Notes: generated by a model from the letters alone, not told the origin. Numbered from the stretch's first letter, positions 15,130 through 28,534 are shown. The stretch is DNA of 64,000 nt from Hermatobates lingyangjiaoensis (GCA_026182355.1 JAPFBL010000068.1:5583001-5647000); one strand, 5' to 3'. Numbers and translations are program-made.

Positions 15130-15790
15130 TCACTTGAGATTTTTCCACTTTACTACAAATTATAGTAATACCAAAAAAATTTCATATCAAGATTTTGACG
15201 GATTTACACGTTTTGAAGCCCACTGAATGTATTATTGAAAGTTTTTTTTACATGATGTATACATTAGTGTGTGTGGGTGTGTATCCAAAAGTTTGTGGAT
15301 GGGCTACATGCCAACCATTTGATGAATCAAGATGGCATTGTACACAAAAATATCTCTTATTGTGTCGATCCCTTGCGTTTATGGTCAGTATTGTCCCATT
15401 AAAACTACGCTCTATTGGCCATTAAGTGTTTTTTAAACACCATTTTTTTCTTGAACTCTAATTTTTAGAGTTTTGTATTTTTAGAATTAAACAAACCATG
15501 CTAATAACTGAAATAATATTTAGATATATCTGTATGCAGGAAAGGTGAGTTTGGACAACATTTTAGAAATATTGACTTATGATGGAATCTGAATGCTTGA
15601 GGCCATAACACAATGGCCAGAACACTACGGTCATACCGTTTAAAGTATAATAATGAAATTGAACTCAGAAATGGCTTCTTATACTTCCCATGAACTGTAT
15701 ACCTCTGCATTAATATTGCTTTAACAAAAAGGGTCATTATGGAAGATTTTTTAAAATCTGAAAATATATCTAAAATATTTGTCATGAAAT
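15130..15790 (+). repeat. Family A repeat, diverged left half
   Basis: The blocks CAAGATTTTGACGGATTTAC, a short GTGTGTGGGTGTGTATCC run, GATGAATCAAGATGGCATTG and 'CACAAAAATATCTC' follow the order seen in other family A copies. Further right, a diverged match to the internal block 'AATCTGAATGCTTGAGG...CATACCGTTTAAAG' appears near 15588-15645. No right tag is found. Confidence 0.65.
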
Positions 15791-18196
15791 CAAAAATTTT
15801 TATAATTTATACAAGGTGGAAGTATCAAGTTGAATGTATTATTTCTGATGTTGTTTAAACAGGGACATTACATCGTTCTTTATCGTATAGTGACAACATA
15901 GTTAAATGATTATATAATAAGTATAAATATGAATGAATAAAAGTTTAAAATTGCAAATCCTGGTATGTTAAATATGGTATGATCTAAAATCACAGTTCAT
16001 ACAAGTTGTATTTTCTGAATCTCCAGTTATAAAGGGTCTATTTTTCACGTTATTTGTTAACATTAAAATGACCATTTTTTAGTTGATTAGACCAGCAAAG
16101 TGACAGGAATGAAACTTATATCTTATGTTTAATGATTTGTTTCTGTCTGTGGATGGGTGAGTTCTTATCAAATGTGTTGTAATAAATCCACATATCTCCG
16201 TTAACACATCCCTATCACATTTGACAGGCATCATTGTCCTTTGATTACTATTGACTTATTGAAAGGTAGATTACCGTATTTTTTATTAAAACATTTGCTA
16301 ACATTAACCCATTCACCGCTGATTAAATACTTGTACTGAATACATACCAATTATTGTCTCAGGAATGAATATTGCTTAAGAATAATTATACCATTTTGAA
16401 TACTAGATGAGGAAATCATCTAATATGACGAAAAAGGACAACTATTATCTTCTGTGTTGAGAAGTTCTTGTTATTGTTCTGTTCTGAGAAGAATATGTAT
16501 GTTTCTAAATTTTTGTCATTGTAACAAATAATGGCATGGATATAAAAATATCTATTCCTAAATAAAACAATGCAACACAATATCTCGTAATAATTCTGCT
16601 TGTTGCGGGCTGATATAAATGCCGCCCGCATGCAAAGCAGTGCTGCATGAAATGCAGTTGTTTCCATTACAATGAAATCCTCTTCATTGAGAGAAACTGT
16701 AAACATCATTAAGTAAAAGAGAAAAACAGCAGTATATTTTTTTTGAGTTTTTCTAAATTAAAAATAATGACAAAAATATGAAAAATCATATTATTTCTTA
16801 GTTTCTCTAGATGAGAAAAAATGATTAAAATAATAATAAAATAACTTTTCCTTACAAAACAAGTTTTATTATCTCAATTTTTCTAAAAAAAAATACTTTC
16901 ATTGCGTACATGAAGCATGCATGAGAAGAGTGGTGAGAAGCATGCTTTACAGGCAGTGCAAGAGATCAGAGGAAAGACAAATTTCACCAGGAAATATGAA
17001 CAAGGATCAATGGACACACAACTGCAAGTATCAGGGAATGTATTAATTTCACCAGCATTTATATGCTCTACTCTCCTTTGATGTATTATTGTTTTCGTTT
17101 TTGCTTTTCTTGGAAACTGTTCCCTCTTCATAATGTATGCTTGTTATTCTTTATTGAATCTGTTTTTCTCTTGCTCATATTAATGTGCTTGCCGGTCACC
17201 TTATATTGTCAAAAGTCTTGCGAGGTTTCATTAGCATTGATGTGGTAGGAAGTAAAGTTTTGATCACGGAGGAAACATGAATCAACTCGTCTCAACATCG
17301 CTGAAAGGAATCCGTGAATCAACCATACAATTCTGTGTTGGAAATTCTCCTTCTTAGTAGAATTTTATCAAATGCATATTAAGGCAAAACATCAGGTAAA
17401 CAGAAGATCAAAGGGACTTACTTAGCAGAGAGAGTCTTGACTTTTGGTAATGTAACATCATCAGCTAGGAAAACTTTTAATCTTGCTTTCTTAACATAGA
17501 AGAGATAAATGACGAATTTCATGAACTGGGAGCCCCTGGGGGATGATTTATTCAACAAGACTTCTGAGGTAGAGAACAGAGATATTTTTACTCCACAGAG
17601 CTCTGACTACTTCTTGACCAATGGAAAAGTTCACTATCTTCTAGTTAAACTTCCAGGTTACTATCGCAACTTTTAAAGCACAGGTACATTTACAGATGAT
17701 CTATCCTAATGTCTAAATGCACTTAAATTTTATATGATTTCTCAGCATGAGATATGTATTTTATATAATTGGGTTTGAAACCAGGTTGATTAATGGCAAA
17801 AAGACATGGAAAGAGGAAAAACTTTAAGAAGAAAAAATATGTATAAAAATAAAATAAAAGTTAAATAAAAATAAAAAATAATAAAAAACTGTTATAAGAA
17901 ACATTATCTTTTGAGAAGTGCTGATCTGAAAAAGTAGAGACATTTAAATAAAATTATGATGCAGTGAATATAAGAGTATATTAATAATCCATCTTCATTA
18001 GTTTACCATGACAGTTTGCAAATACTGAATTACAATTTCAGTCGTTCTGATATATTGAATGAATGTTAAATTTAAGAATATATTTTCCAGTACAAAGGTT
18101 AAAACTTTGGATCTTTGTCAAAACACTAATAACTCTACAGTTTATTTGTTAAAAAAAATGTTACATTAATTTTGTAAAATCTTAATTAACATAAGA
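15791..18196. other. AT-rich DNA, no gene seen
   Basis: Open frames of 60-97 residues on either strand (16416-16709, 16883-17131, 17063-17248) carry no domain motifs and overlap one another. I see no RNA gene or repeat. Confidence 0.5.
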
Positions 18197-18510
18197 GGCC
18201 AGGTTAGCTCAGTGGTTAACGTACTCGTACTTGGGGTAACGCAGATAGTCTGGGGTTCGATCCTCACCTGGCCCTCGATTTATTCACGCGGGATGTGAAT
18301 AAATCTGAGCACGTCGTCCTTCGGAGAGGGAGTTAAGCCATCGGTCCCGAGCCTGTACGATGTCAGGTTAAAGATCCCTACTCGAAATAGACTTGAGTTT
18401 CGGCAAAATTTAGGACGCCCAATCTAGAATCTGTAGAATCACCGATCAAAAGCCGGTAAACAGCTGACGTTATCACACGCTGGGGGACCGGTTTTAATAA
18501 AAAAAAATAT
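18197..18510 (+). mobile_element. tRNA-derived SINE, full length
   Basis: The first 77 bases (18197-18273) fold like a tRNA. The acceptor arms GGCCAGG and CCTGGCC pair perfectly, the A-box-like TTAGCTCAGTGGTTAACG lies near the 5' end, and the B-box GGTTCGATCC precedes the 3' arm. A tRNA-unrelated body follows with blocks AGTTAAGCCATCGGTCCCGA, ATGTCAGGTTAAAGATCCCT and AGAATCTGTAGAATCACCGA, and then an A-rich tail after GGACCGGTTTT. A and B boxes imply RNA polymerase III transcription; mobilisation would need a partner LINE (family knowledge). A second, 5'-truncated copy lies at 2640-2835. Target-site duplications were not resolved. Confidence 0.88.
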
Positions 18511-19885
18511 ATGTACTTTAAAAGCAGTATACAAATTGTTGAAAATATTTTTTTTGGGAAACAACCTACGAAATTTCAAAATTAAAGATAAAATTAATTT
18601 GTAATTAAAATAGATTATTTTTTTGAGATCATGCGTTACCATTCTGGGAATCACTGATAAGATATACTGAAAGTTCAGAGCATTTCGTTGGACATTATCA
18701 GTTGTACTCACTCAGCAGAATGATTCGTTCGCAGGGATTCCCAGTTCTCAAAGCAATGCTATAGTGCGGGCGATAACCGAAGCTAGCAGTTTCTGACATG
18801 TAAGCACTTTTCGCCTCATATCGAAGACTATAGCGGTGTCTCAAAAAAGATGAATATGCGCAACGAACATTAACTACCAAACCAAGGAGACATAGCCTTG
18901 TTTCTTTTATAACCGATTTTCAGAGTCAGGGTACTTTCATTTCTAATTCATCCCAATAAAAAATTAGTTTATAAAAAATATACACGACATCCAGGTCTAA
19001 GATGTTATGACTCTGCTTCGATCGAATATGACTCTGAATCGAAGCTAATGCAGAAGTTATGTTATCTAGGTAAAAAATAAATAAAATGTCAATATAATAA
19101 TCAGTTATTTACAGGAGTATTCAAAACTATGAAGTAAACTAGAGATTTTTGATTTCAAAGGAAGAGGTCAGCTATTAAACCTTGATTGAGACAAAAGTAG
19201 TAAGAAATGAAGTATTGAGCAAGAAGAGAGATTAACTAAACATTAATCATTTCAATAAATGTATCATAGTAATAAATGTTCTGCGTACTCCAGTTCTGAA
19301 TTCTTCAAAACACTTGTAGCCAACTTTTGACATATAAATAAGCATAGAAGAATTAGAAGTGTTTTTTTACAGAAAAATTATCTAATTAAAATTGAAAGAA
19401 CGCTTTCAATTTTAAAAGACTGAAGTACTTCTGTTCCCTGATACTTTAAAACTAACTATAATAAATGTCACAAATCACAGTCCATGTGGTATGACAAAAC
19501 ATATTATTAAGAGATTATTGATTACATTGGAAATAACGAAATATGGTACAAATGTCTTCATTTAGAATTATTTCGATAAAATAATGCTTGACGAGAGGGC
19601 AAGCTTATTGAGTTTCAGTTTTACTTATTCACATTGGCAAGTCTTTGTGATGGTTTCGATGACCTGTCAGCCAACTAAACAGAGATGCTTAGGCCTGTAT
19701 ACAGCAGTTTCCTGTACGTATAATATCAACATTAAAAAAAAAAACTCAATGAGAGCAGTCATATCAATCTGATATAAACTTTTAATTTTTAAATGTGGAA
19801 GCGGACATTTTACTTTAAGGCAAAAATATAGAATTTTCTTTCCATGTTCAGTGTAGCAACAAGGTTAATACATATCAAACTGAAT
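18511..19885. other. AT-rich DNA, no gene seen
   Basis: Only short frames without motifs. No repeat family recognised. Confidence 0.5.
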
Positions 19886-20200
19886 TTGACTACTCATTTC
19901 AGTACTCTGGCACTTACTTTTCTATCTCTGACTGCTCTTCAACTAAATTTTCTTGGACTATATACCTTCGCTGACTTCTCTCACTCTGACAGCTCTCATT
20001 CTTTCTGCAACAGAGAATAAGGTATGTATAACCTTAAAAACTTCTCGCAGTCAGACTGTTATTCTTTCTGCAGCACTCTGGCTAACCTTACACTAACTGT
20101 TCTTATGCCTGTTATTCAAATAAATTTTGTGGAACATAAAATTTTCTCACGCTGTCATTCTGACTGTCAACTAGATTCTCTGAGCCGGATAACACTCCAC
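19886..20200 (+). repeat. Degenerate left shoulder of the pyrimidine-rich satellite
   Basis: Repeated but diverged phrases of the type 'CTAACTGCTC', 'CTGACTGCTCTTC', 'TCTCTCACTCTGACAGCTCTC' on the plus strand. They look like older, decayed units related to the regular satellite that begins near 20200. Confidence 0.6.
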
Positions 20201-21258
20201 TGACTATTATACACTAACTGCTCCCATTCCGACTGCTCATTTGTAACTATCTCACACTACCTCCTCTCATGTTCACTACTTTTACTCTAACTGCTCCCAT
20301 TCCGACTGCTCATCTGTAACTATTCTCACACTTCCTCCTCTCATGTTCACTACTTTTACTCTAACTGCTCCCATTCCGACTGTTCATCTGTAACTATTCT
20401 CACACTACCTCCTCTCATGTTCACTACTTCTACTCTATCTGCTCCTATTCCGACTGCTCATCTGTAACTATTCTCACACTACCTCCTCTCATGTTCACTA
20501 CTTTTACTCTAACTGCTCCCATTCCGACTGCTCATCTGTAACTATTCTCACACTACCTCCTCTCATGTTCACTACTTCTACTCTAACTGCTCCCATTCCG
20601 ACTGCTCATCTGTAACTATTCTCACACTACCTCCTCTGATGTTCACTACTTTTACTCTAACTGCTCCTATTCCGACTGCTCATCTGCAACTATTCTCACA
20701 CTACCTCCTCTCATGTTCACTACTTCTACTCTAACTGCTCCCATTCTGACTGCTCATCTGTAACTATTCTCACACTACCTCCTCTCATGTTCACTACTTT
20801 TACTCTAACTGCTCCCATTCCGACTGCTCATCTGTAACTATTCTCACACTACCTCCTCTCATGTTCACTACTTCTACTCTAACTGCTCCCATTCCGACTG
20901 CTCATCTGTAACTATTCTCACACTACCTCCTCTCATGTTCACTACTTCTACTCTAACTGCTCCTATTCCGACTGCTCATCTGTAACTATTCTCACACTAC
21001 TTCCTCTCATGTTCACTACTTCTACTCTAACTGCTCCCATTCCGACTGCTCATCTGTAACTATTCTCACACTACCTCCTCTCATGTTCACTACTTTTACT
21101 CTAACTGCTCCCATTCCGACTGCTCATCTGCAACTATTCTCACACTACCTCCTCTCATGTTCGCTTCTTTTACTCTAACTGATCCCATCCCGACTGCTCA
21201 TCTGTAACTATTCTCACACTACCTCCTCTCATGTTCACTACTTCTACTCTAACTGCTC
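20200..21258 (+). repeat. 74-bp satellite array, about 14 units
   Basis: A pyrimidine-rich monomer containing CTCTAACTGCTCCCATTCCG, then ACTGCTCATCTGTAACTATT and CTCACACTACCTCCTCTCAT, repeats head to tail with a 74-base period (measured between the TTTT runs at 20280 and 20354). Units differ by only a few bases, chiefly TTTT/TTCT before ACTC and C/T variants. The homogeneous core indicates recent amplification or conversion. No stable open frame runs through it. Confidence 0.95.
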
Positions 21259-21640
21259 TCCCAACATCTCTCACACAAGGTTCTCTTTAATCGTGCACTA
21301 TCATACTAACTGCAGTAATTCTGACTGAACTTGCACTAAAATTCTGTTACTGACTCTTCTCTCAAAGTTTGTTTTCCTGTAGTCTCTTTTCTTAAACACT
21401 GCTCTCACTAACTGTTTACATTGACATACTTTCGTTCTGACTTCTCTCACACTGACTGCTTTCCCCGGACTAACATTACTCTCACTGATCTAATTCTAAC
21501 TGTTCCTCAAGTGAATTCTCTCATAATGAATACATTCTACGGACTTCTTCTATATACATAGCTTTGCACTTGCTAATATTAAACAAAGTACTATTTCTAG
21601 CTGCTCATTCCTGAAATTTCTTTCACTGACTTTTACAATG
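21259..21640 (+). repeat. Degenerate right shoulder of the satellite
   Basis: The array decays rightwards into irregular 'CTCTCACTAACTG', 'TTCTGACTTCTCTCACACTG' phrases up to about 21640. This mirrors the left shoulder. Confidence 0.6.
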
Positions 21641-23265
21641 TTTGCTACCCTCCGACGCCTCCCGTATAAATCTGCTCTAACTTTTTCTTCTTATTTCTGT
21701 TTATGCATTCTCACTAAGTTCTTCATTTTGCCGGGACTCGCATGGAGCGCTCACTGTTTTCATTCTAAATGCTACCACAGTAAATTCTCTCGTTTCCACC
21801 GCTTTCACATTGAGCACTCTCGCAAAGGTAATTTGAATAAAACAGAGTGTTTTATACACATTATGTCTCATCATGCATTATTCACAGTTATTAATAAATA
21901 CAACTTAAAAGGTTATTTAGTATGTACTACTCTTTTTCTTTATCTCAGGTTAAATTAGAATCGTGTTCGCACATCTAATAAGGGGTTTTACAACTATCGC
22001 TATATTAACTCAACTAAGTAAAATAATAATTTTCTTATTTTTTAGGATAAAATAACAGAATATAACTGACATATTGAATCCTAGATATGGTTAATCAAAT
22101 CACTGTAATACGAGTAATAAAATTGTGATTTATCTTAACTTAGCAATAATGTTTAGGTTTTTTTTCTTTTCGGTACATAATCATTACAGGTAGTTGGGAA
22201 AAGACTCAACAGTTTTCCGGAAACGATGATTATTGACGATTGGTGCATAGGGTTTAGAACAAAGATTGGACTCTTCAGCAAGACCCTCGTAGGCCTCTTC
22301 TTGAAGCAATAATTAGTTTCAAATTAGGACGCAGGGAATTCAAACCATTGATGTATGACCTTGCTATATTTCAATGTTTATGATGTTCTTAATTTGAGTC
22401 TATACTTTATTTTTTCATCATCCTGTTATGTATAACAAAGTCCGTAATTTGTCACAATAAAAAGAGTCGTTGAGTGTCAGCTAGTAGTGTTGATCTTTAT
22501 TTACATCATAAAGTAAATAAACGAAAAGATGTCATTAAAACACGATGGGTGATATTACCTAGTCATTTATGAAAACAATGGTGGTTCTAAAAAATTGACT
22601 TCTTAATGAAATAATGAATTTATAATGATGAGAGGGAAATGATTGTGAGAAAAATACAAATGACGTGCTTGCACCTGTATGTCACAGGACCTTAATTGCC
22701 ATTAATCAAGAAAGGGTCGCGTACTTCAGTCTCAAAATTTAATGATTAAACGTTCTGCACGCATTAGTAAACAATGAAATAATTCTATTAACCCTTTATT
22801 TAAAATCAACAATTGTTTAAACCAAAATTTAATCAGTGAAACTACATATTATATTGTACATTAAATAACGGAGAAATAAATTAGTTTCCCAAATATAGAC
22901 TGAAGTCTCAGAGATTGCTCCTTTTGAACAATGTATTCAATTTTTTTTTTTACGAAATAAATTTCATAAACAGTTTTGGTGTTTATAACCGAATTTTAAG
23001 GCTGACATAAGGATTTTATTTTACAATGTTACTGATTCTAGAATGATCAAATGAATTTAAAAAAAAGTGTACATTTTAAAATTTGTACTCTTTGGATCAA
23101 CACCTTAAAATAAAATGGACTAGTGAATTAGTTTGTTGGGAACTTTGATCTTATTCCTCATCCCTTATAATATGGGAGTTCCTGAAATCAAATAGTACAA
23201 CAAAACAAAGTGTTGCTAGGGCTGTTTTAATCATTCAGAGTGAGGGCGATTTACAGTTGAGTTTG
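21641..23265. other. AT-rich DNA, no gene seen
   Basis: A 106-residue plus-strand frame at 21638-21958 starts inside the satellite shoulder. Its sequence is Ser/Phe/His-rich with no conserved motif, so it is not called. The rest shows nothing recognisable. Confidence 0.45.
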
Positions 23266-23269
23266 TACT

Positions 23270-23640
23270 TGTGGAAAAGCTAGAAGGAGAAGTACAAGGG
23301 AGCGGGAATGAAGGAAGAGTTACCTGGTGCGGGACGGTTGCGCAAGGCCTGGAGAAGATGTGCGCTGTGCGGCGGGCAGCGGTGCACTACGGCAGGTAGA
23401 GAGGCCGCCGCTCTTTCATCTCGCCGGCCCCACACTCCTATTTGGTTTTACCTAATTCCGCTCCCACCTGGCGCAGTAGCCTCTCGCAAGTCGGTAGCCC
23501 GTCCCATTAGCCGTCCCACCCTCCACCATTACCCTGCTTCACTCTAATCACTTCGGTTAGCCAAATCTGTTCACCTCCTCTCCTAACCACCTCCCTCCAC
23601 CGCTTCCTCAACCTCAACTCCACACATTTCATACATATCA
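23270..23640. other. GC-rich island with purine-to-pyrimidine switch (best example)
   Basis: Direct counting gives 52 G and 20 C in 23281-23400, against 24 G and 50 C in 23401-23520 on the plus strand. The switch lies at about 23405. The left side reads GGAGAAGTACAAGGGAGCGG and GGCGGGCAGCGG; the right side reads CGCCGGCCCCACACTCC and CCGTCCCACCCTCC. A 79-residue Arg/Ala-rich frame (23308-23547) follows this composition and matches no family I know; a small exon cannot be excluded. Confidence 0.6.
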
Positions 23641-24240
23641 ATCAATTAACTCCAAATTTCCTAATCTACACGTCCTTTGCTATTAAAAGCTTGTGATTAC
23701 ATGAATTAAAAAATAACCAGCCGTATGAAATTTTAAAGAGTAACAAAGATGTATGGTCCATAACAGTCTCCTGAGGGGCTTAAACATATCTCATTCTGTT
23801 TGACTCTGAGCAGGACCTCTTCAGATTTACATAGTGCTTTATTAGTCCATCATTTCCGTTCAGCCTCTTAAATATTCTGATATCACCTTTATGCCAAGGA
23901 AATACACATATTATTATAATGTTGGAACAAACAAGAGTTATCAGTATTTGTAATAATTGAATTAATGATCATCCATGATGATTTATGATTCAGAGTACCT
24001 CTTTTCAATATGTGTTCCCCGGAGTCCTAAAGTTCTGCAAAATGGCTTTAAAAGAAAAGCCATTCCCTGAGTAAAGAAATAATACTACATATACTATTAC
24101 TTATTTAATTTCATATTCTAAAAAATATGGTAAGCACAATAATTGAAATGTCATCAGGGTTTATTAAGAAGACCAGACATTGTACGGACCTGGCATTGAA
24201 ATGTTCTTATATCCTCACAGAAAAGATTTTCCTCATAAAA
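23641..24240. other. AT-rich DNA, no gene seen
   Basis: No supported features. Confidence 0.5.
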
Positions 24241-24244
24241 AACC

Positions 24245-25400
24245 TTGAGTGGCCTACACTCAACTTTACTAGAAGAAAACATAATATCAAACTCGTTAAC
24301 AATCAATTGATATATTGTGTTATTAATATTTTGATCAATCTGTATCATTTGTTTACATGTTCCTATAGTCATTTCATTGTTTTGAGAAACATGAATTCAC
24401 TGATCAATATGACACGTTATTAAACTGAGGGCTTGAATCCAATCTGATTCCCACAATCAACGGTCATACCCCTTTATCGTGCTAATTTATCAATTCGAAA
24501 GCGTCTATCATAAGCTGTCTCTATATTCAGGAATTAAACCAATATAATTTTTTTAAAACTTCAAATGTTTCTATTTAGTTAAAGCTAACATCTATGGTTT
24601 TTATTTACATAATTCTTCATTTAACTTTAGATTATGAAATAAACTTCATGAAATATTCGGAGCAACAAAACACATTGTATGCTTCTTTATATTTGTTGAA
24701 TCAACTGACATCTGATAAAAATAGTAGCCATAAAAATAGTATCATCATAAACAACGTAAAAGATCCTGTTCGATATCACCAATATTACCCGGCACAGCGG
24801 AGTTCATAAACACTCTAAGAACAGTATGTCCGATGATTAATTATGCTAAAGGGTGCCTACCAGGTTTCATATAGCATATGAGGCTTTATGCTTATTTTTA
24901 TATTTATTAGGATTTTATTGCCGAACATGTACTAATGGTTTAAAATACCATCATAATTCTCCTGTTGGGCATTATTTAAAGGCAATGAACCCAATAAAAA
25001 ATTATTTTAGTATGATAAAAAAAGTAATCAATTAACATAGACATCTAAGTGGGAAATGTTTATTAGTCTTTCAATCCTGGAGGTAGTAACCATACTGATT
25101 GATCCAATTATTCCCATATATGCTGGTTTTTCAATCATACAACCGATGCATATAATATCATTGTGTTTACCACAGCAATAATGATACTTTGTCAAACCAA
25201 AGTGAACTTGTTGTGTTAAAACCCCATGTTCAACCAAATAATCTCCCGCAGCAGAGCATTGCTTTTGTTTCTTAGACAGTGTTTACTAGATAGTTACTTA
25301 GATAGTGTTTACAGGCCAGTGGATCTGTACATTCAAACTTTCTTAACATGATTACCTTCTGCATACAAGAATTCATTTGTAGCTTCATAATATTTTTCGT
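24245..25400 (-). repeat. Family A repeat, interrupted right half
   Basis: The right tag in reverse complement (GAGTGGCCTACACTCAACTT) opens this copy at 24246. Homology resumes at about 25030 with TTTATTAGTCTTTCAATCCT, GATTGATCC, CACAGCAATAATGATAC and AATAATCTC blocks, colinear with the neighbouring copy at 25430. About 700 bases between these parts are not shared and may be an insertion that I cannot classify. Confidence 0.55.
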
Positions 25401-25429
25401 TTGTCAGAAAAATAAAAGAAAAAAATCTG

Positions 25430-27000
25430 GAGTTCTCTACACTCAACTTTAATATAAGTAAACATAATATCATACTTCTTGGGTATATAATATATATATT
25501 CCATTTTGGCATAATATAAATGTCTAAATGGCAGCTGTTTATTAGTCTTTCATTCTGGAGGTAGTACAGATAGTGATTGATCCACTTATCAATAATAAAT
25601 GCTTATATTTGTATATCACACGAGTGATACATATAAAATCATTAGTATAACTACAGCAGTAATAATATTTTTGAAAAGCGAAAATGTGATTTCGTGCTAC
25701 GAATAATCTCTTACAGGAGAACATGGCTTTTGTACCAATAGTCAGTGAATCTCTTACATAGTTTATCTGACCTCTTTCTATATTGAAGATTAAAGACAAA
25801 GTTTCCCATTTAAAACTTGATAATATTCCTATTTTGTCTGAAAAATGTCCAAAATATGCAATAATAAAAAATGCAATAAAAATTAAGATAATTTTTAATT
25901 TAATATGTAAAATAATTTCATGTATTACTTTTCAAAGAATGTTTTCAAATTTGAATTATATTTATTTTTTTTTCCTTTTATAAAACTATAAGAAAAATAA
26001 AATTATTTTATAAAATTATTGTACTGAGGATTTTATGGCTAGCTAGTTTTCTTTTAAAAAATCCCTTTCCTTTCCCTTTGTCAAAAATGCAATTTACCCT
26101 GAGCGAGTGTTACCTTTTTCCTGCTTGCTTTACTGTTATAAGCTTGCTGTAATTGTATATTGAGAAAAAATATATTAGTAATTAGCGAGTTTTGCATGCT
26201 GAAATAAAATTAAAAGCCAGCTTTTCAATATAATCTAAAATGTTTATCGGTGGAAGCGTAAAATTTTTGAAAATAATATATATGAACTATAAGACTTGAA
26301 TAGTAAAAAGAACTGAATATTTGTCAACATATTAGGATAGAGTCCTTTCTTCACATTTCAATATTACCCGAATTGATATGATTCATAATCACAAACAAAT
26401 GTTGTTGAGTTTTGTTCAAGGGTGCAACATATAGATTCATTAAAGCATCGTGTAGGCAAATCAATCTTACCATTGAAAACATCAGAAAATATAGGTTTGA
26501 TTAGCGTTGATTTCTTACATGTGAGAATTTTATTCTTTTACATCTCATATTAAGTTCTTAAATTATTTAAAAAATTGTCATTAAACTTCTAAACATCAAT
26601 TTTACTCCAGTGAATTTACTCAAAAAATTTATAAGTCACTGTAAATAAATGTAAACTAATAGTAAAAGTAAGTAAACCATTAGTCCTGGGAACACATTGT
26701 TTTTATAACGTTATTGCTCTTTGCTATAATTGAAACTTCTTCATTTTTTTGTAAATTATTAATTAATTGTTCATTAGCAAAATTTCATTTTTTTTAATGA
26801 GCTATTTGGCATCAAAAAACATCAATGATCCATCAATCTGTGGCGTGGCCAGAAACTTTAGATACTTACTCACCCACCCACACACGCACACAGTCATCAT
26901 CGAAAAAACTTAATAAAACGACTTCTGTGACCTCAAAACATGTAATTCCGTCAAAATCTCGAGATCCAAATCACGATCGCTATCTTTACTTATAGTATAT
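25430..27000 (-). repeat. Family A repeat, reverse-strand copy
   Basis: Opens with the right tag in reverse (TCTACACTCAACTT at about 25437). It closes with the left block in reverse: CACCCACCCACACACGCACA, ACATGTAATTCCGTCAAAATC, TCGAGATC, then TTACTTATAGTATATG near 26990. The interior includes a reversed CTATTTGGCATCAAAAAAC block. It lies next to the interrupted copy at 24245, giving two same-orientation copies side by side. Confidence 0.72.
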
Positions 27001-27635
27001 GTCAGATTCATCGAATCACCGAACAAGTAACTTAAAATTATTATCCGTTTGTGATAAAAGACAAAAGAGTACATTTCCGTACGTTAGTATTACCCGAAGA
27101 TATTGAGATTCATAGACACGATGCATAATTAAGTTTTGTTTAAAGATGAAACATGTAGTTTGATTAAAACACTTTGTTGGACAATCAGCCATCATACTAT
27201 GGAAAGCTTCAAAATATGTGTTGATTCGGGTTCATATTTTAAATTTAAGAATTTCATTCTTCCTACATATTATATTGAATCACTAGAACATTTCTATTTT
27301 TTTTTATATGAACTTCTAAATATGTATATAATTTTACTCTATTCAATTAAAAAATTTCTAAGTTAATGTACTCAGATCTGACCAATTCATCAGGTAATCC
27401 ATTATTCTAAAATGAAATTTCTGTATCAGGATATTGACTAAGATTGAAACACCAATACTTTATAATAACGACAACTGAAAACTAAAATGGTTGCCTTAAT
27501 TTCTTTTTTATGTGAATCTGGAGCAAGCTAACAATACTCTATTTGAGACAGAAAATTTGCCAAGGCACATACAAGGTCTGCCTTGTGCTGCAGTATGGCC
27601 TTCAAAAATATAGCTATGTATTCTAGAGAGATCAG
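27001..27635. other. AT-rich DNA, no gene seen
   Basis: Only short AT-rich open frames, without motifs. Confidence 0.5.
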
Positions 27636-27639
27636 CAAG

Positions 27640-27810
27640 GGGTAAGAGAAGAAGAATGAAGGAAGAGAGAGTGAAGGAGAAGGAGTAACATAGAAGAGTG
27701 ACAGGGAGAAAGGTGAAAGGAGAAAGAAGGGAGGGAGAGTGAGATGGAGAGGGTGATAGAAAGAGACAGTAAAAAGCGAAAAATAGAGAGAGAGTGATTC
27801 ATAGAGTGAG
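27640..27810 (+). repeat. Purine-rich (GA) low-complexity tract
   Basis: About 170 bases made almost wholly of G and A on the plus strand (GGAAGAGAGAGTGAAGGAG, GGAGAAAGAAGGGAGGG). The minus-strand 99-residue Ser/Leu/Phe frame over it is compositional. Confidence 0.8.
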
Positions 27811-28530
27811 TAAATAATATCTAACAATTGTGACCCAAGTCACCCCACATTGGTGGAAGAGAGGTTTATTTAGGGATAACTATTTGACATTGCACAGAAA
27901 AAAGACCGCTGATTTTTTGTCTACTGAGGGTACTGCATAGGATTTGCTTCATTCTTTGCACTAAAAACATGTTGTATCGGGAGACTAGGGGTTCGGAATA
28001 CCCTGCCAGACACACTGCCTACTAGACAACCCTGACCTCTGTAAACTTCTCCTCTTCTCTAGTTTTGATGAACTTTTTAAAATAATATTGTCCACTGTTA
28101 AACTAAATAGTTATTAAAACTAAAGTCGCACTTACTTAACACTTTAAATATATCTGATAGTCATGTATTATACGTATTTAGGACTGTCAAGTATTTGTAT
28201 ACACAACCTTTTGACATTTTTCACAATTCAACGTATTTTAAAATAACAAAAATTGTTGACTTGTAACAAGGTACAACTACTAAAAACTAAGTACTAGATA
28301 TAATGCTTTTTACTGTGTTAGTAAATATATTAAATTATAAATTAGAGGAGAATACAAATATAAATATCACTGATGTCAATTTTTTTAACAACTGGATGCA
28401 GGAGCTTGGAAAAAATATATATAGCTAAGCGTATAAAGCAGGAGTAACAAACCATATGGGGTAGTAATGGAATGATTATGCGTCTCTTATAGCCTCCAGC
28501 ACTCAACTCCGACATTCGGTCTTCGCGAGG
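27811..28530. other. Mostly AT-rich DNA, no gene seen
   Basis: No recognisable coding or repeat signal. Confidence 0.5.
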
Positions 28531-28534
28531 TTAC

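Noticed and set aside
18197..18273. Functional tRNA gene
   Set aside because: A/B boxes and acceptor stem are present, but the middle does not give a convincing anticodon arm. The sequence continues into a SINE body shared with a second copy at 2640-2835.
20200..21258. CRISPR-like array
   Set aside because: Whole 74-base units repeat head to tail without unique spacers. This is a satellite in a eukaryotic-type genome.
21638..21958. 106-residue secreted-like protein
   Set aside because: Starts in decayed satellite, has no motif, and its frame is explained by pyrimidine-rich composition.
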